From Fidelibacterota bacterium (GTDB lineage: Bacteria > Fidelibacterota > Marinisomatia > Marinisomatales > TCS55): 55,136 nucleotides of DNA. A program made the translations under genes and the position numbers. Positions 47,603-55,136 of this stretch are shown piece by piece (position 1 is the stretch's first letter; each line of letters begins with the position of its first letter). The notes below the pieces were generated by a model. The model made no database searches. It was not told the origin of the DNA and was given only the letters and a program-made list of their open reading frames with translations. Where the stretch lies: contig JACNKN010000059.1 in assembly GCA_014382015.1 (NCBI GenBank), positions 1-55,136 on the forward strand, given 5' to 3'.

Positions 47603-47841
47603 TTTTTAAATATTGTTTTTGCTAATTCATAAAATCCCACTACAATTCCTAATCCAAGACCTAACAAAAGCAATACAGGCGATGTGTTGAAATATTGATC
47701 CAAAAAAAATCCCAAAGCCCCCAAAAATAGGATGGCGCCCATCAATGTATAAGCCGCACCAGCAGCGGGCCCGGACTGGCGTACGAAACGCTGAAATTGG
47801 TTTAGGGATTTTTCGAAAAAATGATCAGAATCATTCCCCAT
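47599..47841 (-). CDS. AtpZ/AtpI-type accessory protein
   Basis: An 80-residue protein with two membrane helices (AAYTLMGAILFLGALGFFLDQY and PVLLLLGLGLGIVVGFYELA), the GxxxD-type hairpin of the AtpZ/F0F1-ATPase accessory family. The start ATG 47841 overlaps the bactofilin stop (ATGA). The longer frame to 47952 lies over the bactofilin gene and is rejected. It is the first gene of the ATP synthase set. Confidence 0.8.
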   Translation of the reverse strand: MGNDSDHFFEKSLNQFQRFVRQSGPAAGAAYTLMGAILFLGALGFFLDQYFNTSPVLLLLGLGLGIVVGFYELAKTIFKK

Positions 47842-48241
47842 GATGATCGGAATGATCTTCTGCTTGTTGAGGATCCGGTTGATATTCCGGTTCAACGGTT
47901 GGTTCACTACCAGCGAGGACACAATGCCCTTGGAACTGTGCACCTTCCTCAATGACCAGGGTACGATAGATCAAATCACCTTTAAGCTGGGATTCTGCAC
48001 CCAAAACGGCTCTACTCTCTACACGGACATTACCATCAACAGTACCGCCGATTTGAGATTCAGCCGCCTGGACGTTTCCATGGACTTCTCCACCGCGAGC
48101 AACCCTTACGGGCCCTTCGGAGGTAACATCCCCAAAAACCTTCCCGTATATCGCCACACCTCCCTGACAATTAATGTTACCCTGGATGACCGCATCAGCA
48201 CCGATCATCGTATGTACATCTTTATATTCATTTTTAGCCAT
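47831..48241 (-). CDS. Bactofilin
   Basis: A 136-residue polymer-forming protein. The central beta-helix shows repeats such as VIQGNINCQGGVAIYGKVFGDV (in part GNINCQGGV), VHGNVQAAESQIGG and VEGNV-like turns. The tail is acidic and His-rich (EDHSDHHGE). The start is ATG 48241; a GTG start 12 bases earlier lies within the end of the peptidase gene. Bactofilins often work with M23 peptidases in cell shape, and here one directly precedes it. Confidence 0.93.
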   Translation of the reverse strand: MAKNEYKDVHTMIGADAVIQGNINCQGGVAIYGKVFGDVTSEGPVRVARGGEVHGNVQAAESQIGGTVDGNVRVESRAVLGAESQLKGDLIYRTLVIEEGAQFQGHCVLAGSEPTVEPEYQPDPQQAEDHSDHHGE

Positions 48242-48242
48242 A

Positions 48243-49019
48243 TCAATCCACACTCATATTTGTTTTATTCAATTCCGGAAAATACAACAAAGGATCCACT
48301 GCTTTACCCTCTTTCCATATTTCAAAATGCAGATGCGGACCCGAACTCTTCCCTGAACTTCCAATCGTCGCTATTATATCACCACGATCTACATTTTGGT
48401 ATTGATCTACCTTTAATAATTCGTTATGTCCGTAGTAGGTAAAATAATTATTTCCATGATAAATCACCACCAAATTACCCAATTCCGTTGTCATACCTGC
48501 AAAAACCACCTGACCGCCTCCAGAAGCCATGACCGGTGCACCGGACCCCACGGCAATATCTACCCCATAATGTAGGCGATTGTCAGCATTCTCATCCTCA
48601 ATCATTTTTTGTGTCACATATCCTTTCACAGGCATCAATGATGGGATATGATCCAGGTATCCATATTTAAGTGGCTCATTCTCTATAATCTTATTTAAAT
48701 CTCTATCACCGATTTTACGCTTATCCAAGTCTGTCCCTAATGCTTTTTGTACCACCATTTCCATTTGTTTTAACCGCTCTAAATCACGATATAATTCCAA
48801 CACTTTAGTCCGTTCCCCTATCAACTCATTATAACGGCTTTCCATTCTTTGGTGGTCAAATGCCTTTGGAGCTAAAACCACTAACGAAACAATCATCCCC
48901 GAAAAAATGATAATAACTAAAATTATGATTGCCCCTACGGTGGTTCGGGAAAAAGAATATCGTTTATTCTCGCCATCATGGTCCGGAACAATCAGGAAAG
49001 TATATCGGCTCGGTTTCAT
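48243..49019 (-). CDS. M23 (LytM-type) peptidase, membrane-anchored
   Basis: A 258-residue protein: membrane helix at about 27-50, a short coiled coil (about 55-85), then an M23 domain. Zinc ligands appear as HYGVD and HLHFE, with YGHN between them, so the catalytic site looks complete. It would cut peptidoglycan cross-links outside the cytoplasm. It is adjacent to the bactofilin, a pairing seen in shape-determining loci. Confidence 0.92.
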   Translation of the reverse strand: MKPSRYTFLIVPDHDGENKRYSFSRTTVGAIIILVIIIFSGMIVSLVVLAPKAFDHQRMESRYNELIGERTKVLELYRDLERLKQMEMVVQKALGTDLDKRKIGDRDLNKIIENEPLKYGYLDHIPSLMPVKGYVTQKMIEDENADNRLHYGVDIAVGSGAPVMASGGGQVVFAGMTTELGNLVVIYHGNNYFTYYGHNELLKVDQYQNVDRGDIIATIGSSGKSSGPHLHFEIWKEGKAVDPLLYFPELNKTNMSVD

Positions 49020-49024
49020 TCCAT

Positions 49025-49879
49025 TTAATCGATTGATCGCAATAGGTCTATAATTCGTTCAAGATCATCGTCAGAAAAATAATCTACTGTAATGGAACCG
49101 CCTTTTGTCCCTTTATGGTTCAAGCGGACTTTCGTCCCGAGGATTGTAATCATCTCGTCTTCAAGCTGGCGGATGGCTGCATTTTTTTGTTTAGATTTCG
49201 GTTTGGATTTTGAATCTGTTTTGTCTTTCACAATCGCCTCAGCACCCCGTACAGATAAATTTCGATCTAAAATTAAATGCCAAAGTTTATTCATCCCAGC
49301 CTGTGTTTTCATGGCCAAAATGGCCCGACCATGGCCGGCGCTTATTTTATTGTCTCTTATACTCTTTTTTATTTCCGGCGGTAATTGCAATAGTCGAAGC
49401 GCATTGGTGATGGTAGAACGATTTTTACCTACGGATTTTGCAATGGCAGTTTGGGCTAAACCGAATTCGCCCTGGAGTACTGCATATGCTTCCGCCTCTT
49501 CCATCGGATTCAGGTTTTCCCGCTGAATATTTTCAATCAGGGCCACTTCCATCATTTCAACTTCGCTGGTGATTTCTATGATATAGGCTGGAATTTCTTT
49601 TCGTTTCGCCAATTTGGATGCCCGCAGCCGTCGTTCACCGGCGATCAGGATATAATCCTCCCCGTCGGATCGAACGGTAATAGGTGTTATTACACCTTTC
49701 TCACGAATGGAAGCTTCTAATTCTGCTAATGTTTTTGCATCAAATTGTTTTCGTGGCTGGTGAGGGTTCATTTTTACTTTTGAAATTGAGATTTTGGTCA
49801 CACCGGCAGGCGATATATCCTGTTTTTCCGGAGTGCGAATCAACGCACCCAATCCTTTTCCCAGTCGTTTAGTTGTCAC
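49025..49879 (-). CDS. parB: Chromosome partitioning protein ParB
   Basis: A 284-residue ParB. The N-terminal CTPase/nuclease-like fold shows GERRLRASKLAKRKEIP and ENIQRENLNPMEEAEAY, followed by a helix-turn-helix (AKSVGKNRSTITNALRLL) and a C-terminal dimer domain. It overlaps parA by 11 bp. No parS sequence (TGTTTCACGTGAAACA type) was seen in this window. Confidence 0.95.
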   Translation of the reverse strand: MTTKRLGKGLGALIRTPEKQDISPAGVTKISISKVKMNPHQPRKQFDAKTLAELEASIREKGVITPITVRSDGEDYILIAGERRLRASKLAKRKEIPAYIIEITSEVEMMEVALIENIQRENLNPMEEAEAYAVLQGEFGLAQTAIAKSVGKNRSTITNALRLLQLPPEIKKSIRDNKISAGHGRAILAMKTQAGMNKLWHLILDRNLSVRGAEAIVKDKTDSKSKPKSKQKNAAIRQLEDEMITILGTKVRLNHKGTKGGSITVDYFSDDDLERIIDLLRSID

Positions 49880-50633
49880 GGATTAAAACCTCCTCTGCCA
49901 AAGCCATATAGTTTTGTGCACCGGTGGAATTGGCATCATAAAGTAAGGCCGGTTTTCCAAAACTCGGCGCTTCGCTTAATCGCACATTCCGCTGGATAAC
50001 AGTTTTGAATATTTTATCTTCAAAATATCCGCGCACTTCATCGGCCACTTGCTTGGATAAATTTAATCTTCCATCAAACATGGTTAAAAGTACACCTTCT
50101 ATTTCCAGATTTGGATTCAAATTTTTCTGAACCAAGCGAATAGTATTTAAAAGCTGACCCAATCCCTCCAACGCGTAATATTCGCACTGGATCGGGATAA
50201 TGACCGTATCGCTACAGGTTAATGCATTGAGGGTAAGTAATCCCAGGGATGGAGGACAGTCAATCAAAATATAGTCATACTTTTTTAGAATAGGTTTCAA
50301 CACTTTTTCCAATTGATGTTCCCGTGCCATGATACTTACTAATTCAACTTCAGCACCGACTAAATCGCTTGTAGAAGTGACAATATCCAAGTGGCTTAAT
50401 TGTGTTTTTGTAATCACATCTTTTGTGGATGCGCCGCGAATCAATGCGTCATAAATATTTTTCCGGGAATCCACTATCAATTCTTCAATCCCAGTTGTGG
50501 CGTTGGATTGGGGATCTAAATCAATGAGGAGTGTTTTTACCTCAGACACAGCTAAACTCACGGCTAAATTAACCGAGGTTGTTGTTTTACCTACACCGCC
50601 TTTTTGATTTGTTAATGATATGATTCGTGCCAT
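49869..50633 (-). CDS. parA: Chromosome partitioning ATPase ParA
   Basis: A 254-residue deviant Walker ATPase: KGGVGKTTTSVNLA at 10-23, DLDPQSNATTGI and LIDCPPSLGLLTLNAL. Together with ParB it moves the chromosome origin. The segregation pair is directly followed by the peptidase and bactofilin genes. Confidence 0.96.
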   Translation of the reverse strand: MARIISLTNQKGGVGKTTTSVNLAVSLAVSEVKTLLIDLDPQSNATTGIEELIVDSRKNIYDALIRGASTKDVITKTQLSHLDIVTSTSDLVGAEVELVSIMAREHQLEKVLKPILKKYDYILIDCPPSLGLLTLNALTCSDTVIIPIQCEYYALEGLGQLLNTIRLVQKNLNPNLEIEGVLLTMFDGRLNLSKQVADEVRGYFEDKIFKTVIQRNVRLSEAPSFGKPALLYDANSTGAQNYMALAEEVLIRDN

Positions 50634-50659
50634 ATTTATGCCGTTAAGCCATAGAAAAC

Positions 50660-50683
50660 AGTCGCGGAATTTAGTCGCGGATT
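50660..50683. promoter_or_regulatory. Direct repeat upstream of parA
   Basis: AGTCGCGGAAT and AGTCGCGGATT, two near-identical 11-mers with a 13-bp period, about 27 bp upstream of the parA start. GC-rich words in an AT-rich gap suggest a binding site. The function is unknown. Confidence 0.4.
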
Positions 50684-50749
50684 CTTTGTTTATACAATAA
50701 GCCCATCATAAATAATTGTAATCAATGAGAAAGGTCTTATCGAAAATAT

Positions 50750-53700
50750 CTATTCTTTAAAATATAACCGTTGCGCCTGCTCTTTTTCCGGGAATACTTG
50801 GCCTGCATTATTCCCACTATAAACGATCCCATTTTTTATTACATATTCGATTGACCGCGTATTCCGAATATTATCTAATGGATTTTCGGTCATAATGACC
50901 ATATCCGCCAATTTCCCCGGTTCAATTGACCCGAGCTTATGGTCCAGGCCATGATGCTTAAACCCATTAATTGTTGCAATTTCTATGGCATCATAATTTG
51001 AAAAACCACCGTGAGTAAATAGTTCCATTTCCCAATGGGCGCCTAAACCCATCATTTGCCCATGGGCACCCATATGCAGTTTAACACCGCGATCATAAAG
51101 TTTGATCAGGGCTTGGTCCATTTGTTTGGCATAATGATCATCGGGCCAGTAAAAGTTGGGCCGGCGATATCGAATCAGCTCATCTTTCCTAAAAAAGTTT
51201 AACAGTTTTTGATTTTCCCATAATCTCTCTGTTTGATGAAAATAGGTTTCGCCGGAAGGACCATTGTAAACCACAATTAATGTGGGTGTAATGCCCATTT
51301 TTGATTTTGAAAAAAACGTGAGAACATCATCATAAAGTGGTTCTAACCCCATGGTATGTTCCAAACCTGTAAAGCCATCAATCAATTGGGTAAGATTCAT
51401 TTGGGGATTACCAAAAGATTCACTTACCAGATTCATTCCTAACCTTCGGCAGGCTTCAGCCAAATACTGTCTAGCTGCCCGGGTGTGATTTGAGTAATCC
51501 TTCACTGCCGTTGCACCGTGATCTTTATTGAATTGAACATGATCTAAGGCATCTTCTAAGGATTGAATGGGGCGATGCATTTTTGATCGGTACTTTGTTA
51601 CAAAAATCGGATCACCCACGGAATAAATCCTCGGTCCAGGAATATCTCCTTTTTGAATCATGTCTGACACCCAAAAATCTTTTTGGGTCGTACCATAAAC
51701 ATCGTACATGGTTGTGACACCGTAAGCCAAATTCGCCTGAAGACCATAGAGGCGTTGCTCAATCACATTCAATGCAGAAATAGGGCTTCCATAATGACCA
51801 TGGGCATCAAACATGCCTGGCATAACCGTCCGACCTTCCAGATTAAATATTTTTGCATGGGTTGGAATGGTAACATTGTTTCCCACAATACTAATTTCAT
51901 CACCATTGATGAGTATTGTGGCATTATCTAATATCTTTTTTTCTGCGTTCATGGTTAAAACGCGCACATTCGTAAGCGCGATAGATGTGCTCGGTTTCTC
52001 AATATTATAGGTAAAAGATAAATCAATTTTTTCCGATACATGACTACCGTCCAAAATCATATCTATTGATTTTTGATAATGATATTTACCCCGTGTCCAA
52101 TGCAACGATTGACTATCATCAGCCCAGTACATGAAATCACCATCTTCATCTATATCCACTCTTTGTGTAAATCCTTTACTGTCCGCCGCACTAATTGTAA
52201 GCACTTGCCCAATAAATTTAAATGGTGCAATAAAACTGCGATGATATTCCCTAAAAGCAACCCACTTCATATCTGGGGAAATAATGGCTCTTGTTGCATT
52301 TGTAAATTTGGCAATTTCCTTTTCATCTAAACCATTAAGGGTGATGGATTTAATCGTTAAAATATCTTTTGCATATTCAGAAAAATATATGCGATCATCA
52401 CTTCCGAAATATACAGTGGGGGGGCGTTTTGCGTACCGATTCCCACTCCATTCAAATTGGGTTAGGACTTTTTCATTCCCCTTCTTGTCAATAATTGCCA
52501 ACACAAAGTCACGTTGACCTTCCAAATGATTTCCATTGGTTAAGGATCCTGCGCCCCTCATATATGCTATTTTTTTGCCATCAGGTGAAATAGCAATGGA
52601 ACCATATTGGCTTTTTACTTCTGTGAGTTTTTTTCGGTTTTTCCCTCGAATATTCATCTTATAAATGCCACCCATATCTTCGTCATTCCAAGATGCATAA
52701 TAAATTATCTTAGAGGTTGGATCATAAACCGGGTTTGTCTCATGATCAGAAGATTCGGTTAAATTCGTCAGCGTTGCCCCCTTACTCAAATATAGATCTC
52801 CCAGGGATTCATATAAAATTCCCTGGGGTATTTTCTGAGACCAGCGATGGGATCTTGTGGTGGCAACTTTTTGAGGAATGTCCAATTTAAATCGGATGGT
52901 ATTTTTAACGTCACGATTAATTATCGCCTCAAATTCAATATTTCGTCCATTTCCATTCGATACATTTACAGAATGAATTCCACCTTTGTAGGAGACTATT
53001 ATCTCTCTACCATTGGGTTTCCAGGCTATATTGGGATATGACCCATAAAAACTGCCACTATCCTGTCGGTCAAAATCCAATTGACGATTAATGACTTTTT
53101 CTTCTCTAGAGTGTATGTCATGGATGACCAAAACGGTTTGGCGATCATCACGATGAATATAAGCGAGTTTTTTTCCATCTGGAGATAAACGTGGATTTGC
53201 TGCGCCACCAGGACGATCAATGTAAATTTTAACTTCACCAGAATTTGTATCGTACGTTTTTATCCGGTCACCACTTCGATAAAGATTTGCGTCACCATGT
53301 TCAAAATAGATTAATCCATTTGTTGGATGCATTTCAAAATGGGTAACAGGAGATCGACTACCTGCAGGAATAATTTCCTGTTTTTCCCCATACATATTGA
53401 ACATATAAACAGGATGACGAACTTTCATATTCAGCGCAGTTCCAAATACATGACGACCATCATTGGACCAGGTTCCCTGATGAACAGGCACTTTCATTTG
53501 AGAAATATTTTTTATGTCACCCGAGGACAAATCTTGAGTCCATAAATCATCGCTGCCGCTTCGGTCGGATGTGAACAAAATTGTGCTCCCGTCAGGACTA
53601 AACCGAGGAAACATATTCCAGGATGTCCCTTCTGTAATCGCCTTCGCCTTTCCCCCGGAAATTGGGAGTAAATAAATATGACCCAATAAATCAAATGCAA

Positions 53701-53839
53701 TTGTTTTTCCATCGGGAGACACATCCACACTCATCCATGTTCCTTCTGTTGTGGTAAAAGAAATATTGTGGGTATCAGATAAATTACCCTCAGCAATCGC
53801 CCACCCCAAGATGAATAAAATTGATAATAAATACTTCAT
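50750..53839 (-). CDS. Exported TolB-like propeller and amidohydrolase fusion
   Basis: A 1029-residue protein with signal peptide MKYLLSILFILGWAIA. The first two thirds are TolB/WD40-like blades, each with (S)PDGK, for example VSPDGKTIAFDL, FSPDGSTILFTSDRSGSD, LSPDGKKLAY and ISPDGKKIAYMRGAG. From about residue 640 it is an imidazolonepropionase-like amidohydrolase: RVLTMNAEKKILDNATILI, metal-site GMFDAHGHYG, later HMGAHGQMMG and the end ATINGFKHHGLDHKLGSIEPGKLADMV (in part GSIEPGKLADM). The start follows AGGAGGAG. Members are thought to act on peptides or cyclic amides; the substrate is unknown. It lies 28 bp after the permease gene. Confidence 0.9.
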   Translation of the reverse strand: MKYLLSILFILGWAIAEGNLSDTHNISFTTTEGTWMSVDVSPDGKTIAFDLLGHIYLLPISGGKAKAITEGTSWNMFPRFSPDGSTILFTSDRSGSDDLWTQDLSSGDIKNISQMKVPVHQGTWSNDGRHVFGTALNMKVRHPVYMFNMYGEKQEIIPAGSRSPVTHFEMHPTNGLIYFEHGDANLYRSGDRIKTYDTNSGEVKIYIDRPGGAANPRLSPDGKKLAYIHRDDRQTVLVIHDIHSREEKVINRQLDFDRQDSGSFYGSYPNIAWKPNGREIIVSYKGGIHSVNVSNGNGRNIEFEAIINRDVKNTIRFKLDIPQKVATTRSHRWSQKIPQGILYESLGDLYLSKGATLTNLTESSDHETNPVYDPTSKIIYYASWNDEDMGGIYKMNIRGKNRKKLTEVKSQYGSIAISPDGKKIAYMRGAGSLTNGNHLEGQRDFVLAIIDKKGNEKVLTQFEWSGNRYAKRPPTVYFGSDDRIYFSEYAKDILTIKSITLNGLDEKEIAKFTNATRAIISPDMKWVAFREYHRSFIAPFKFIGQVLTISAADSKGFTQRVDIDEDGDFMYWADDSQSLHWTRGKYHYQKSIDMILDGSHVSEKIDLSFTYNIEKPSTSIALTNVRVLTMNAEKKILDNATILINGDEISIVGNNVTIPTHAKIFNLEGRTVMPGMFDAHGHYGSPISALNVIEQRLYGLQANLAYGVTTMYDVYGTTQKDFWVSDMIQKGDIPGPRIYSVGDPIFVTKYRSKMHRPIQSLEDALDHVQFNKDHGATAVKDYSNHTRAARQYLAEACRRLGMNLVSESFGNPQMNLTQLIDGFTGLEHTMGLEPLYDDVLTFFSKSKMGITPTLIVVYNGPSGETYFHQTERLWENQKLLNFFRKDELIRYRRPNFYWPDDHYAKQMDQALIKLYDRGVKLHMGAHGQMMGLGAHWEMELFTHGGFSNYDAIEIATINGFKHHGLDHKLGSIEPGKLADMVIMTENPLDNIRNTRSIEYVIKNGIVYSGNNAGQVFPEKEQAQRLYFKE

Positions 53840-53867
53840 TATAACTCCTCCTTTGTAACTCAAATCT

Positions 53868-55136
53868 TTAGTGATGGTTTAACCGATTTTTGAAGAAAAG
53901 AAAATAAACCGGAATACCTGTTAAAACAAACGTCAGGTCCTGGACTGATTTTCCCGTTTCATAATAAGCTCGCAAACAAACTAAAATGATAATTCCGGCT
54001 AAATATGCTCCCGGTAAAATTGGATAGAATGGTAAGCGATATCCATCTTTCTCACCTGAATTAGTTTGACGAAACTTGAAAAATGCAATAGTAGTAAAAC
54101 CATAAAAAATCAGGATGGCAAACACCATCCCTGCCACGATTGTTTCAAAATTTTGACGGATTAAAATAAGCGCAATCCCCCAGGTACAGTGAGCAATTAT
54201 AGCATGGGTGGGTGTTTGATATTTTTCGTCCACATGGTTCAGCCACTTAAACATGAGCCCATCCCTGGCCATGGCATAATACACTCGACTGGCTGACATG
54301 ATGGTTCCATTAATGCTTCCCGTGGCAGAAATAATCACCATGAGTGAAATCAAGCCTGCACCCATCGATCCAAATAATTTTATGGCCGTATCCGAAGCCA
54401 CAATGGTGCTATTACGTATCCCCTCCATTCCTAATGCACTATGGTAAAGCAAATTGGCACTCAGATAGAGTAAAATAATAACGGTAATCCCATAAATCAT
54501 ACTTTGGGGAATCACCTTGGCGGGGTTTTTCATTTCACCGGCCACATAACCGACGCGATCCCAGCCAATGAAAGAAAAAAGAACCAGCATAAGTGCCGCC
54601 ACAATATTACCTGTAGAACCTAAAGACCCTGTTGCCGTTGCTGCAATGGATAACTGACCATAATTGCCATCCATCATGATAAGCCCCGCAATGGCAAATA
54701 AAAATAATCCGCCAATTTTAATGGATGACGACATTTTATTATAAAGACTGGCCCGCTCAACACCCAGATAATTGATGAACCCAAATATGATAATGATCCC
54801 ACTGGCCACCATCATCTTAGTGGGTTGATCCATGGGGAAAAAGAATCCGATATAATTTGCTGTAATTAACGAAAGTCCTGCAGCGGGGCTGGTGCGGATA
54901 ATAAACAGTTGGGCCCATCCAAATATAAATCCCCAAAATGGCCCGAATGCTTTTTGGATATATACATATTCACCACCCGTTTTAGGGAATCGGCTTCCCA
55001 ATTCTCCGTAAATAAGTGCACCAGTGAAAACAAAGACCGCCACACCGATCCACAATATAATGATGGATGAAAAAGAATCTAAATATCCCGCAATAATCTG
55101 GGGCGTGGCAAAAATGCCGGAACCAATGGTGATACC
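53868..55136 (-). CDS. APC-family amino acid permease, 5' end cut by window edge
   Basis: An amino acid/polyamine/organocation transporter. The frame is open to the last base, where it reads GITIGSGIFATPQ, the APC substrate-binding GSGIF loop of helix 1. So only a few residues are missing, and an internal TTG at 55055 is not the start. About 12 helices are predicted. GSRFPKTGGEYVYIQKAFG and FIGWDRVGYVAGEMKNPAKVIP are typical of the LAT/SteT-like branch. It precedes the exported amidohydrolase by 28 bp, so uptake of released amino acids is a reasonable guess. Confidence 0.9.
   Translation of the reverse strand, partial: GITIGSGIFATPQIIAGYLDSFSSIIILWIGVAVFVFTGALIYGELGSRFPKTGGEYVYIQKAFGPFWGFIFGWAQLFIIRTSPAAGLSLITANYIGFFFPMDQPTKMMVASGIIIIFGFINYLGVERASLYNKMSSSIKIGGLFLFAIAGLIMMDGNYGQLSIAATATGSLGSTGNIVAALMLVLFSFIGWDRVGYVAGEMKNPAKVIPQSMIYGITVIILLYLSANLLYHSALGMEGIRNSTIVASDTAIKLFGSMGAGLISLMVIISATGSINGTIMSASRVYYAMARDGLMFKWLNHVDEKYQTPTHAIIAHCTWGIALILIRQNFETIVAGMVFAILIFYGFTTIAFFKFRQTNSGEKDGYRLPFYPILPGAYLAGIIILVCLRAYYETGKSVQDLTFVLTGIPVYFLFFKNRLNHH

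Noticed and set aside
47840-48442. 200-codon plus-strand frame
   Set aside because: It is antisense to the bactofilin and M23 genes, both of which show clear family motifs.
49000-50750. parS or replication origin next to parAB
   Set aside because: No TGTTTCACGTGAAACA-type site, DnaA-box cluster or dnaA gene was seen.

Overview
The window is about 55 kb of moderately AT-rich chromosome in which nearly all genes read on the minus strand in long, tightly packed operons. No rRNA or taxonomic marker settles the organism. A secreted protein ends in a Por/type IX-style sorting domain, the cytochrome bc complex is of menaquinol type, and the ATP synthase and ParAB are bacterial. This points to the Fibrobacterota-Chlorobiota-Bacteroidota (FCB) side of Bacteria. 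A nitrate-respiring marine lineage such as candidate phylum Marinimicrobia (SAR406) is my best guess, as inference only.

Region 1 (1-10785) is a complete respiratory nitrate reductase operon read right to left: an Rrf2-type Fe-S/redox regulator, a membrane-anchored dihaem cytochrome c, narG, narH, narJ, narI, and two different NarK-family nitrate/nitrite transporters, the last cut by the window edge. The cytochrome-first order matches the narC-narGHJI-narK layout known from Thermus. Two copies of a GATA-N4-TATC dyad lie just upstream of the regulator. An 800-bp non-coding gap follows, holding a strongly foldable 127-nt element.

Region 2 (11587-20156) is electron transport: two tandem secreted blue-copper proteins on the plus strand, a small Cys/Lys-rich secreted protein, then a split-cytochrome-b Rieske/bc complex (HEAT-repeat protein, Rieske protein, b6-like subunit with a haem-c cysteine, subunit-IV-like protein, and a 1012-residue octahaem cytochrome with a coiled coil). 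This complex would take electrons from menaquinol and could work beside the nitrate reductase.

Region 3 (20091-20494) is a small, odd locus. An intact tRNA-Leu(UAG) is flanked by broken tRNA-Leu pieces, and short palindromic elements are inserted exactly in the D-loop and T-loop positions. The 3' pieces form three perfect 80-bp tandem copies, which also encode the apparent N-terminus of the HEAT protein.

Region 4 (20571-34909) is housekeeping and metabolism: an operon thiolase - acyl-CoA dehydrogenase - ilvE - nusB - secA - trans-sulfuration enzyme; phoH; a plus-strand group with a TatT-like lipoprotein, a DUF2953/YtfJ pair and a CBS protein; then a nucleosidase, a cupin, a hydrolase and a lipid kinase.

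Region 5 (34967-40715) holds an exported protein-isoaspartate methyltransferase and aspS. Between them sits a roughly 3-kb insert with two surface or secreted protein genes, bounded by the true aspS 3' end and a diverged second copy of that end, as expected for an element integrated at the end of aspS.

Region 6 (40798-55136) contains the F1Fo ATP synthase operon (atpC back to an AtpZ-like gene), a bactofilin, an M23 peptidase, parB and parA, then a large exported propeller-amidohydrolase and a partial APC permease.
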